The notes under the pieces: generated by a model | Seen by the model: only the letters and a program-made list of their open reading frames with translations | Database searches by the model: none | What the model was told of the DNA's origin: nothing | Translations under genes and position numbers: made by a program | In this document: positions 56,089-64,000 of the stretch, piece after piece | How the letters are laid out: each line of letters begins with the position of its first letter | Numbering within the stretch: the first letter of the stretch is position 1 | Assembly (NCBI RefSeq): GCF_000227115.2 | Contig: NC_016481.1 | Coordinates: forward strand, 310,001-374,000 | Source of the DNA: Naumovozyma dairenensis CBS 421 | Lineage: Eukaryota; Ascomycota; Saccharomycetes; Saccharomycetales; Saccharomycetaceae | Length of the DNA stretch: 64,000 bases | Reading direction: 5' to 3'

Positions 56089-57076
56089 GATCTTACACTA
56101 TAATTAATAGAACATGTACTACTAGCACCGGAAAAAAATGTGTGTTTCAGACTCAAAATAAACCGATAATAAACTTTCGAAAACAACACAGACCAAAATA
56201 TAATCTTTTGACTCGAAAACGTGTCCATATTATCCTGTAAATGTGGATCAAAAGTGACAAGAATGAAGTTTAAAAAGCTTTGTTTGTCAATTTTCCAGTT
56301 TTTTGTTGTTTTCCTCGAACCGCTAAAAACAGACGAGAGATCGAGGAAAAAAATTGCCCAAAATAGAAAAGAGGGAAAAGGACCAGCATAGGCGCGTTTC
56401 CCTTTCTGTCTCTGTTTCTGTTTTCGTCGGCTGGTGTCTCGTCCGCGGGCTCCTTTTCCTCCTCGTCCTCCTAAAATGCCCCTTCCAGATTATGTAAGAA
56501 ACTTGCTGGGGGGTCAGTCTCAGTCTCAATCTCAATGTTAGAGTCTCGATCGGTCCATGGTCCACGGTCCCTGCATTTTTTTCCCTGTGGAAGGAAGGAA
56601 CTGGGGCATAGTCTCAAAATCGGGGGAAAATATAAGGAGATACGCCAAGACAGCAGCAGGAAGTAACTTAAAGATGTGTGAGGTTATAACAAACAAATAA
56701 ATAAATAAGAAAAATAAATAAACGAACAATCTCACTTGAATTGGTAACCAGTCGGTGGCCATATTTGATCATAGTTTCTTAGCAAGGAATTTTTAAGGGA
56801 AAGTGAACTAAGTAACGTTATTACTTATGCAAAACTTCTACGTACAGGCTTGTACTCACATGGAACACTGTAATCGTAATATGCGTCGTCTTTAATGTTA
56901 TATCTATCTATCTATGAATCTATCTATGTATATAACTACAGCCTGCATGAGGGTTAGGGAAGCGACATACAAACACATAAAGAAGTTAATGACAATGCCG
57001 GTAAGGAAGGGAGAGAATATATAATCTTTTTTAAGCTGTGGTAACTGATTGTCTTGCTTACAGAGTTTGGGAATAA
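56089..57076. promoter_or_regulatory. SBE22 upstream region with simple repeats
   Basis: 988 bp between SBE22 (5' side) and KIC1 (3' side), both on the minus strand. It contains a CTCAGT/CTCAAT-type repeat at about 56513-56535 and a TATC tetranucleotide run at about 56900-56930. No gene seen. Confidence 0.5.
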
Positions 57077-60000
57077 TCAATGATCTCCATTTTCTGTAGT
57101 ATGCGTTGCTGGTAATTGTTTCTCTAAAGCATGTTCTATCAGAGGAAGACTTTCATCAAACATTTGTAGTAACGTTCGTAATTCATCCAACATTTGTGGT
57201 TTTCTATCTATTCTTCTGCTTATACCAGAACTACTAAATTCGGTGTCTTGAAATATTTGCATATTAAGTGAATTGGGAGGACATTGCATTACTGTATTTG
57301 TAGAAGTTACAGTATTGTTAACATTTCCTGAGTTACTAGTTAAGGATGTATTTAAAGAAGATGATGATGCTGCGGAAAGTAAATTGGATTGTCCAGTAGA
57401 TGCATTATTCAAAAGAACCGAAGTTGAACCTAATACTGTGGAATGTTCGTTTGAATTCGATGGCTTCCTAGTCGACGTACTTTGACTTCTTCTTAATCTT
57501 GCACCTAGATCTAGATTCTTTTCACTAATTGGTGTCATCGAAACAGGTACGTTGGAAGCACTGCTCGTATTGAATCCAAATTGGTTTATATTATCATGTA
57601 TTTGAGAAGTTAAATTAGACGTCACTGTCGCTGAAGCTGAAGCTGGCGCTTGACTTGAATCTAGCAATTTATTTCTTAAAACACTAGTGGGCAAAGGCAT
57701 TTGTAACTTTAGATTGGGATTGTTTCTTTTGAAATCACCATTTACACGACTTGTTGTTTCCTTCTCCTTAATTGGCAAAGAATACATGTTGTTATTTGTT
57801 TTCGAATTCAACGGTTGTAATAGTAAGTCTTTATTATCATCATTCGCAATAATAGGTTTCATAATAGGAGGAGGACCAAGATTAGTCAAATTTGAGGCAT
57901 GAGGCTTAGAAGAACTTGGACCTGTAGGTGATCCAGTCGTTTTCTTCCCAGGTGTTGTCATTTTATTCACAAGCATTCTAGTCGGTGATGGTGTTCTATG
58001 CGATAGCTTATTATTGGATGTACTAAAATTATTGTTTGGAGCTGGTAGGATTGATGCAGATGTCGAAGTCGTAGTAACAGCTCCCACCGTTCCCTGACCT
58101 CTGCCGTCACTCCTTAAATTAGCATCTGCTGGTTTTGGAACACTATCTGCTCTATTCGTACTTTCACTTAAAGTAACTCTTCTAGAAAGTACAGGCTGCT
58201 TTTGATGCTGAGATCCTTGAGCTGTAATGGAAACAGTAGAAGCACGAGGTTTAGTAGGTAGTAAATTATTAGGTTCATTCTCTAAGGGCGTCAGAGAAGT
58301 AGCTATACTTGATGGAAGCTCTTCTGGTATCTCAATTTCTATAGAAGTTGGTGCTGTTGTAATTGCACTTGTAGGACCTTTGTTGTTGCCAGTAAATTTT
58401 GTTTGTAATATTGGTAGGGCTGATGTACTCTGGCTATAAAATGCATTACCATTTGTAAAATTCTGATGAGGGCGGGAGGTATTTGCGGCATCCATGCCTG
58501 ACGATAATTGTCTTCCTTCGATAGGTGCGGCACTAATACCATTTAGTTTCATCGCTGATAAATTGCTATTGATTCTATTAATATCGGTCTCAACTGCATT
58601 GTCGTCACTAATGGGTTCATTTTCTTCAAAAAGCTCAAGCAATTGTTTCGGCGTCTTTGTTTCTACTTTCTTTCCTGTTGCAAATTCAGTGTTATGTGTC
58701 ATATTATTATTTGTAGTATGTGTCCCACCCATAGGCCTCGTCCTTATATTTTCCGTTGTATTAAGCTGTGTCAGAGGCGCATTTAGAGTTGAATTATGAT
58801 GGACGGTACCTGGTTGATGTTTGCCAATCGTTGTACTTTGATAAAATGACTTCCCATTCTTGTTAGTCGGATGATAATAATATTGTTCTTCATCAGGATA
58901 TGCATAATTAAAGTGTTCTTGCTGACCATCCGCTGACCAATCAACCGTTGCCTCTTCGGGAATCGCATCTATGTTGATATTATTCTCTATAATATACTCA
59001 CTCGAGCTCAACGAATCGAAATCCCATTTCACATCAACATTTTCTTCCTCGTCAATATTTTTATCTATGGATTTATTTTCAGTAACAGTATTATCAGTAT
59101 TATCAGATGTTTCTTTTCTACTTTTTTTATTATCTGCTTTTTCCTCTTCAGGTAGCGCACCTTCCTCCTTCAATGTTTTATTTCTGTCCCTAAATAATAG
59201 ATATCTGGAAATCAGTTCTTTCAAAATTGACACTGGCGTAAGTTTGTGAGCCTTTATGAATTTAGTCTTTAAGAGATCTTCGGCAGACATCCTTTCTTTC
59301 GGATCTTCGTCTAAACATAACGCAACGAACTCTTTCAATAATGGAGAATAATTTCGGCCTTCCAATCTCGGCGGCTTTGATTTTGTAATTAGTTGCATGG
59401 CTCTTAGGGCTTCTATTTCACAATAAGGTGGATTACCAGTAGCAATTTCGTATGTGGTGATCCCAAGTGACCATATATCCACTTTAGTGTCATAATATAC
59501 GCCTTCCATTATAACTTCTGGAGCCATCCAATAAGGTGTACCTGCCATTGTTTGCCTTCTTTTCGTAGATTGGTTTAATTGTGCAGCGACACCAAAATCA
59601 CATAATTTTATCGATCCTTCATTGGTAATCAAGACATTAGCTGCTTTAATATCACGATGTATGATGTTATCCTTATGTATATATTTTAATGCAATAAGTA
59701 TTTCCCTTGTAATAACTCCAATATATTTTTCATCAATCTTACCAGGTCGTAGTAATGTACGTAAGGAACCACCTGCACAATATTCCATTATGATCCACAA
59801 GCTTGTATCTTTCAAATATGAACCATAATAACGGGTAATATTAGGTAATTGTTTTAAAGAGGCTAAAAATTGGATTTCTCTTTGAACATCTTCTACCTCA
59901 TCTTCATCAGAATCAAGGTTCAATACTTTGATTGCATATATTTGTTTTGTCTTAACATGATAACCTTTATATACAATCCCGAATTTACCTCGACCGATAA

Positions 60001-60139
60001 CTTCTGTCCTTCTAAATACTGAATTTATATCCTTGTCTGCTGGTAATCGAGCATGGCTGGGTAAAGTTTGTTGTTGTTGTTTTGAAACCCCATTTTGGAT
60101 AGGTGTTCCTGAACTAGATGTAAAACTAGCCTTTCTCAT
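57077..60139 (-). CDS. KIC1: Ste20/GCK-family protein kinase Kic1
   Basis: 1,020 residues (S. cerevisiae about 1,080). Kinase of the RAM network that activates Cbk1 and supports cell-wall integrity and polarised growth. The kinase domain spans about residues 43-295: glycine loop GRGKFGIVYKG (49-59), ATP Lys71, catalytic HRDIKAANVLI, DFGVAAQ and the GCK-type GTPYWMAPEVI. The rest is a long Asn/Ser/Thr-rich low-complexity region, ending in a conserved tail (MLDELRTLLQMFDESLPLIEHALEKQ) that probably corresponds to the C-terminal regulatory segment. Position matches YHR102W beside BIG1. Confidence 0.95.
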   Translation of the reverse strand: MRKASFTSSSGTPIQNGVSKQQQQTLPSHARLPADKDINSVFRRTEVIGRGKFGIVYKGYHVKTKQIYAIKVLNLDSDEDEVEDVQREIQFLASLKQLPNITRYYGSYLKDTSLWIIMEYCAGGSLRTLLRPGKIDEKYIGVITREILIALKYIHKDNIIHRDIKAANVLITNEGSIKLCDFGVAAQLNQSTKRRQTMAGTPYWMAPEVIMEGVYYDTKVDIWSLGITTYEIATGNPPYCEIEALRAMQLITKSKPPRLEGRNYSPLLKEFVALCLDEDPKERMSAEDLLKTKFIKAHKLTPVSILKELISRYLLFRDRNKTLKEEGALPEEEKADNKKSRKETSDNTDNTVTENKSIDKNIDEEENVDVKWDFDSLSSSEYIIENNINIDAIPEEATVDWSADGQQEHFNYAYPDEEQYYYHPTNKNGKSFYQSTTIGKHQPGTVHHNSTLNAPLTQLNTTENIRTRPMGGTHTTNNNMTHNTEFATGKKVETKTPKQLLELFEENEPISDDNAVETDINRINSNLSAMKLNGISAAPIEGRQLSSGMDAANTSRPHQNFTNGNAFYSQSTSALPILQTKFTGNNKGPTSAITTAPTSIEIEIPEELPSSIATSLTPLENEPNNLLPTKPRASTVSITAQGSQHQKQPVLSRRVTLSESTNRADSVPKPADANLRSDGRGQGTVGAVTTTSTSASILPAPNNNFSTSNNKLSHRTPSPTRMLVNKMTTPGKKTTGSPTGPSSSKPHASNLTNLGPPPIMKPIIANDDNKDLLLQPLNSKTNNNMYSLPIKEKETTSRVNGDFKRNNPNLKLQMPLPTSVLRNKLLDSSQAPASASATVTSNLTSQIHDNINQFGFNTSSASNVPVSMTPISEKNLDLGARLRRSQSTSTRKPSNSNEHSTVLGSTSVLLNNASTGQSNLLSAASSSSLNTSLTSNSGNVNNTVTSTNTVMQCPPNSLNMQIFQDTEFSSSGISRRIDRKPQMLDELRTLLQMFDESLPLIEHALEKQLPATHTTENGDH

Positions 60140-60746
60140 TTTAAAGCTTAACTAGCTATAACAAAGTTATGTCCTCTAACGAAATGCAGATAGGAATAAT
60201 GATGACTAGGAAAACGAAGTATCGTTTCCTTGTAGTATGCGTTGTTTTTTGCGCAGAGCGAATTCACAAACAAGTGATGTCTTGTCAGTATCCTTCAAAT
60301 AAGTTAATGAAACCACGATCTATTACGGATGATTCTTTTGAATGGTTCCTGTTCGACCTTTATGTGTTATTAGACAGTTCCATTGTTTATTGGTTTGGAT
60401 CTACATATTTTCATCTTCGTCGGCAAATTTCACCAAAATTCGGAAATTTGACACTGCCGCTCGCTAACGTAACTTTTACGAAGTGGACCAAACTAACTAT
60501 TCATCTATTATGTTTTAGCAAAATTTACTGACTTGGTAAACTAGATTTACAGTATGTAGTTGCTATTAATGTGAGATTAAGGTAAGAATTGAGAAGAGCT
60601 AGTCTATCTCTTTCTTGGTGATTACTTTATCCTGTCGTGGAGATTTGCTGTTTTTTAGGGTTTGCTAACTGCTGAAGACTGCGATCTGTGGGAGAAAGAA
60701 ACTGACCACATAACAGATAGATCTACATCATTGAATCGTAGTTACC
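60140..60746. promoter_or_regulatory. Divergent KIC1-BIG1 promoter region
   Basis: 607 bp between divergent genes. A 120-codon ATG frame at 60169-60531 is open but shows no recognisable features, begins within 30 bp of the KIC1 start and is probably fortuitous. No TACTAAC or GTATGT splice signals are seen before BIG1. Confidence 0.5.
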
Positions 60747-61772
60747 ATGTGGAGTGTCATATATTTCACGTTTTGTTCTCTTTTGTTTTTTGTGAATGGT
60801 AGAGCAAAGGAACTGCAAAATCAAACTAACGTACCAGCAATACTTTTCTCATATAAACGATCACCAGGAATTTCAGACCATCAAAAAAATTATGACCTTG
60901 CTTTGAATTTACCAGTTTCTGACTTCATGAATACTAGTGAAGAATTACTAGATCATTGTAATTCCAATGCATACGTTTTTATCAATCAACCAGGTTTGAG
61001 GAAACTGGATTTCCTAGATTTTAAGAAGCATTTCATATTTTTACAAAAGTATATTTATCAAAGTTCCAATGCTCTCAAATTTGAAAAAGTTGATATACTT
61101 CCAAACGACACATTCCATAAATTAATGGAGCATGTAAAAGATAAATGCGATATTAAGAAGACTATCAAAATAAAAGGGAACGTTACCGAGGATTTTGAAC
61201 CATATTATGATGTGGACAGAAGAGTGATACGAATTGACTATCCACCATTACCTTTAGAACGAGAAGAAAGACAACATGCCATCGAATCGTATGACTTGTT
61301 CTTAAGGTTTGTTCTTGCTCAACTCCCTTCTCCTGAATTAACTGTCATCTACACGTCATTGGAACCTGGTGAAGTAGATCCATTGGAATCCATTATTCCT
61401 GTGGAGATATTCCCAGAAATTTTTAAAAACAAGATTGACGAGGAGAAAAATGATAGAATCAAAGAACCTGAACCAGTGTTTAATGAATTCCGTCCTAGAT
61501 TTCTTGGAATGACTTCAAAATATATTTCTATCTTTGATCCTGATTTTATAAAGGAAAATATCGTATTGTTGCAAGGTATAGTTACTTCAGTTGTAGGCTT
61601 TATTATGGTTCAGGTTTTTCTTTATCTACGGAAGGATACAGAACAAGTTAAAATCGACAGTAAAAACGTCGTCGAGAAAGAACCACGTATGAATGAACTG
61701 AAAACCAAGACCAGAAGCACTGCGGAAAATAATAATGAAGAAGTTGTTACCAGAAAAAAATATGAGCAATGA
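60747..61772 (+). CDS. BIG1: ER membrane protein Big1 for beta-1,6-glucan synthesis
   Basis: 341 residues (S. cerevisiae about 335). Type I membrane protein of the ER needed for normal beta-1,6-glucan in the cell wall, related in architecture to the V-ATPase accessory subunit Voa1. Visible: signal peptide (about 1-19, MWSVIYFTFCSLLFFVNG), N-glycosylation sequons (for example NQT, NVT), a conserved PAILFSYKRSPG motif at the mature N-terminus, a single C-terminal transmembrane helix (about 272-294, IVLLQGIVTSVVGFIMVQVFLYL) and a basic tail. S. cerevisiae BIG1 contains a 5' intron; here the frame is continuous from the ATG through the signal peptide. Order KIC1-BIG1-GEP4 matches YHR102W-YHR100C. 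Confidence 0.92.
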   Translation: MWSVIYFTFCSLLFFVNGRAKELQNQTNVPAILFSYKRSPGISDHQKNYDLALNLPVSDFMNTSEELLDHCNSNAYVFINQPGLRKLDFLDFKKHFIFLQKYIYQSSNALKFEKVDILPNDTFHKLMEHVKDKCDIKKTIKIKGNVTEDFEPYYDVDRRVIRIDYPPLPLEREERQHAIESYDLFLRFVLAQLPSPELTVIYTSLEPGEVDPLESIIPVEIFPEIFKNKIDEEKNDRIKEPEPVFNEFRPRFLGMTSKYISIFDPDFIKENIVLLQGIVTSVVGFIMVQVFLYLRKDTEQVKIDSKNVVEKEPRMNELKTKTRSTAENNNEEVVTRKKYEQ

Positions 61773-62066
61773 TCGTGTATGCTCTATATATTATAGTATA
61801 ATATAATATAGGCTAACCATACATAAGTAATAAAATATCGACAAACGTCAGTGTCATCTTGGAGACAGCCCCGGGTAACATTGTATGTACTTTTACAAGG
61901 CATATTTCTTCATTTCGAGATATTGAACTATTTTCTTACTAAGTTAATAGGTAGATAGTGGTGAGTGGAAAAGGTTTCTCTAGTGAAGACACTATTCATC
62001 TGTATCAGATACCATTCTCCTGGTTATACTCACCTCATCAAACAGGCAAATTTTAGACAATTAGCT

Positions 62067-62624
62067 ATGAATGCCAGCGCAACTTTGAATGTATTTAAAT
62101 TATTGTACAATCCACGACTATGTATGCCACAATTAACCGTGCCCACATTCAATCAGTTACCAATTCCCTTAGCTCCAGCAATAAAAGCCATTGTGATAGA
62201 TAAAGATAATTGCATTTCATATCCCCATGATGATAAAATATGGCCACAATATAATACCAAATGGGAACAATTGAAAACTCAATATCCAGGTAAAGCTTTG
62301 CTAATAGTAAGTAACAGTGCAGGTTCATCGGATGACATTGCTCATAAGGAGGCCAAAATTTTAGAAGATAGAACTGGTGTTACCGTTTTGAGACATTCAA
62401 CGAAGAAGCCAGGTTGTAAAGATGAGATACTGGCACATTTTATTGATAACAAAATCATTGAGCATCCAAATGAAGTGGCAGTTATCGGTGATCGACTTTT
62501 CACAGATATTATGATGTCTAATATGATGAATTCATATGGGGTATGGATAAAGGATGGAGTTGTGCCGTCTAATGGCCCCATATCGAAAATAGAAAAAATG
62601 CTTTATACATTCATGAACAAATGA
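62067..62624 (+). CDS. GEP4: Mitochondrial phosphatidylglycerophosphatase Gep4
   Basis: 185 residues from the ATG at 62067, exactly the S. cerevisiae length; upstream in-frame codons start only at a GTG. HAD-superfamily phosphatase that dephosphorylates phosphatidylglycerolphosphate in cardiolipin synthesis on the matrix side of the inner membrane. Catalytic motif I is DKDN (Asp45-Lys-Asp47). Motif II is in LLIVSNSAGS, motif III KKPGCKDEIL, and motif IV VIGDRLFTDIMMSNMM. No classical cleavable presequence is obvious. Last gene of the conserved YHR block. Confidence 0.96.
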   Translation: MNASATLNVFKLLYNPRLCMPQLTVPTFNQLPIPLAPAIKAIVIDKDNCISYPHDDKIWPQYNTKWEQLKTQYPGKALLIVSNSAGSSDDIAHKEAKILEDRTGVTVLRHSTKKPGCKDEILAHFIDNKIIEHPNEVAVIGDRLFTDIMMSNMMNSYGVWIKDGVVPSNGPISKIEKMLYTFMNK

Positions 62625-63094
62625 TACTCCTGTCCATATGAGTAAACATACAGAAAGAAAGGAACTCTTTAAAAGCATATTACATTTGTTTCAACTAGCT
62701 ACTTTGCTATAAACCTTTGGAATTTCATCTAAAAAAATACTTGTTTAATTATTGTGATAATATTTTTAGAATGATACTTGATGAACGACGGGCGGTACTG
62801 GTTGATTCGGTATTAGACTCGAACAAAATCAAGATTCAGTGCGTCTACGAAGGGTTACAGGTCCCAAGATGAGATGAACATAGATTGAGACTTATGGAGA
62901 AGGTTTACAAGGGAAGGGAATGTGTCTACAAGTAATTATTACAGCCCTAGGACTAAAGAAATAATTTGTACGTAAAATAAGCAAGCTAGAAAATATTACT
63001 TTAAATTACAACACTTTGTGTGACGCTATACCATTCATATTCTAGATTGTACTTATTGAATTTTACAGTGACAAAAAAAAATGTTGGTAAAAAT
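62625..63094. other. GEP4-tRNA-Met spacer; TRA1 absent
   Basis: 470 bp without coding features. In S. cerevisiae the 3' end of TRA1 (YHR099W) would face GEP4 here, but no TRA1 sequence is visible, so conserved order ends. Confidence 0.5.
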
Positions 63095-63167
63095 TGCTCC
63101 TGGGGAGGTTCGAACTCTCGACCTTCAGATTATGAGACTGACGCTCTTCCTACTGAGCTACAGAAGC
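63095..63167 (-). tRNA. tRNA-Met, elongator (anticodon CAT)
   Basis: 73-nt minus-strand tRNA. Acceptor GCTTCTG pairs with CAGGAGC (one G-U). The A box is TAGCTCAGTAGG, the B box AGTTCGAACCT, and the anticodon CAT lies in GTCTCATAATC. It closely matches S. cerevisiae elongator tRNA-Met. A T5 and then a T9 tract downstream serve as terminators. Confidence 0.97.
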
Positions 63168-64000
63168 TATTTAATAAATGTTTTGGTTTAAGTTTTTGGA
63201 TGTTGTTAGGAAAAAATCACATATGTTTTTCCAACGTCATCATTATGAACCAGTATTTTTTCGTAATCCGCTATATTGGGAACATGCCTTGTTAATAACT
63301 TGTTACAGAAGTAACTAATCCCTTTTTCCTATTATTTTCTTAATAGTCATTTTTTTATCTGAGGTTTTTTTTGCTAAATTAGGTTGAATTAGTTTCCTTC
63401 AGAGTTATTGAAGAGATCCGGAACACATTTGATCCTATAAGATACATCCCCCTTCCACATGGAAGGAGAATTTCAAATATTTTTCTAACGTTTTTTTATA
63501 TAATTTCTGGTAATCTTGGCTAAGATATGGAAGTACGTACATCAATACTTGTAGTATTGAGTCAACTACGGGAGTTAAGTCCTTGTTTTTTTTACGAAAA
63601 GGATAATCATCCTGGGAAACATGAAACTTAACCTGTGCTATGGGAAAAAATATCATAATGATAAGAACGCGACATCAAAAGTGTTGAAGTAGTAAAAGGT
63701 ATGGAGTTAGGAAGTGTAGATATATATGCATACGAATATGAATATGAATATGAATATGAATGTGAATGTAAATCAATGTCAGTGTCGCATTTGCAAACAA
63801 ACGAGCAAACAAACAAACAGGCAAACAAACAGAGACAGAGATGAGACAGAGAGACAGAGAGACATACATTGTGCAGTTTTCTTGTTTTTCGCTTTTGGAC
63901 ACGATGCCGCCGCGCGAAATTCTGGAATTTTCCTAGCGATCTCTTTAAGTAAACCATTATGTTATTCAAGAAAATAACACGGTTTCGATTTCAAATTACT
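63168..64000. other. Right-end spacer with microsatellites, no gene confirmed
   Basis: 833 bp to the window edge. It contains a GAATAT hexamer run (about 63734-63768), then CAAA-rich and GAGACA-rich repeats (about 63792-63867). The short reverse-strand frames here are repeat translations. One 73-codon frame at 63435-63656 is repeat-free but unrecognised. The region may be the promoter of a gene beyond the window. Confidence 0.5.

Noticed and set aside
60169..60531. 120-codon ATG open frame between KIC1 and BIG1
   Set aside because: It starts 30 bp from the KIC1 start inside a divergent promoter and shows no domain, repeat or resemblance to a known protein. More likely chance openness.
63435..63656. 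73-codon reverse-strand frame near the right edge
   Set aside because: No recognisable motif and a short length. It cannot be separated from chance, so it is only mentioned in the spacer entry.
1..64000. CRISPR arrays, bacterial-type operons, insertion sequences, riboswitches
   Set aside because: None seen. The repeats present are microsatellites and LTRs, and the genome is clearly that of a yeast.

Overview
The window is nuclear DNA from a budding yeast of the family Saccharomycetaceae. The evidence is densely packed, mostly intron-free genes with AT-rich spacers, tRNA genes closely matching those of baker's yeast, one spliceosomal intron with canonical GTATGT and TACTAAC signals, and a Ty3-type retrotransposon next to tRNA genes. 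Gene order follows two blocks of the Saccharomyces cerevisiae genome. The pattern of retained and missing genes (BCS1 gained; RIO1, RPT5, UBA4, GGA2 and GRE3 missing) fits a species descended from the whole-genome duplication, outside Saccharomyces sensu stricto (perhaps the Kazachstania/Naumovozyma side). The species itself cannot be named from this window. Gene-order comparisons and reference protein lengths are from memory.

Block 1 (1-40.9 kb) runs as the mirror image of the S. cerevisiae chromosome XV segment YOR130C to YOR116C: ORT1, an inserted YPL088W-like aldo-keto reductase, AFI1, ADE2, RGA1, IAH1, BCS1 (which lies on chromosome IV in S. cerevisiae), COQ7/CAT5, UBP2, then PFY1 and LEO1 inverted relative to S. 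cerevisiae, GCY1, RTC5 and RPO31. At the UBP2/PFY1 junction lies an apparently intact 5.7-kb Ty3/gypsy element with LTRs, Gag, Pol, primer-binding site and polypurine tract. A tRNA-Gln and a tRNA-Ser gene flank it within 15 bp. A 20-N assembly gap and a stray LTR end lie beside it.

At 41-42.5 kb a decayed retroelement gag and a tRNA-Lys mark the junction to block 2. Block 2 (42.9-62.6 kb) mirrors S. cerevisiae chromosome VIII YHR113W to YHR100C: APE4, ERP5, CTM1, CDC12, TRR (thioredoxin reductase), YPT35, SBE22, KIC1, BIG1 and GEP4. The window ends with a tRNA-Met and a microsatellite-rich spacer where conserved order stops.

The genes are chromosomal housekeeping functions and are not an operon or cassette: arginine and purine biosynthesis, Cdc42 polarity and septins, mitochondrial assembly (Bcs1, Coq7, Gep4, Ctm1), transcription (Leo1, Rpo31), redox control and cell-wall growth. 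No previously undescribed defence or metabolic system is visible. The most notable content is the retrotransposon. Its +1 frameshift heptamer combines a Ty3 P-site codon with a Ty1 A-site codon. Its LTR and primer-binding site lie inside gag. Its U3 carries two CGG-N11-CCG palindromes. Its junctions look chimeric, and it sits at a rearrangement breakpoint.
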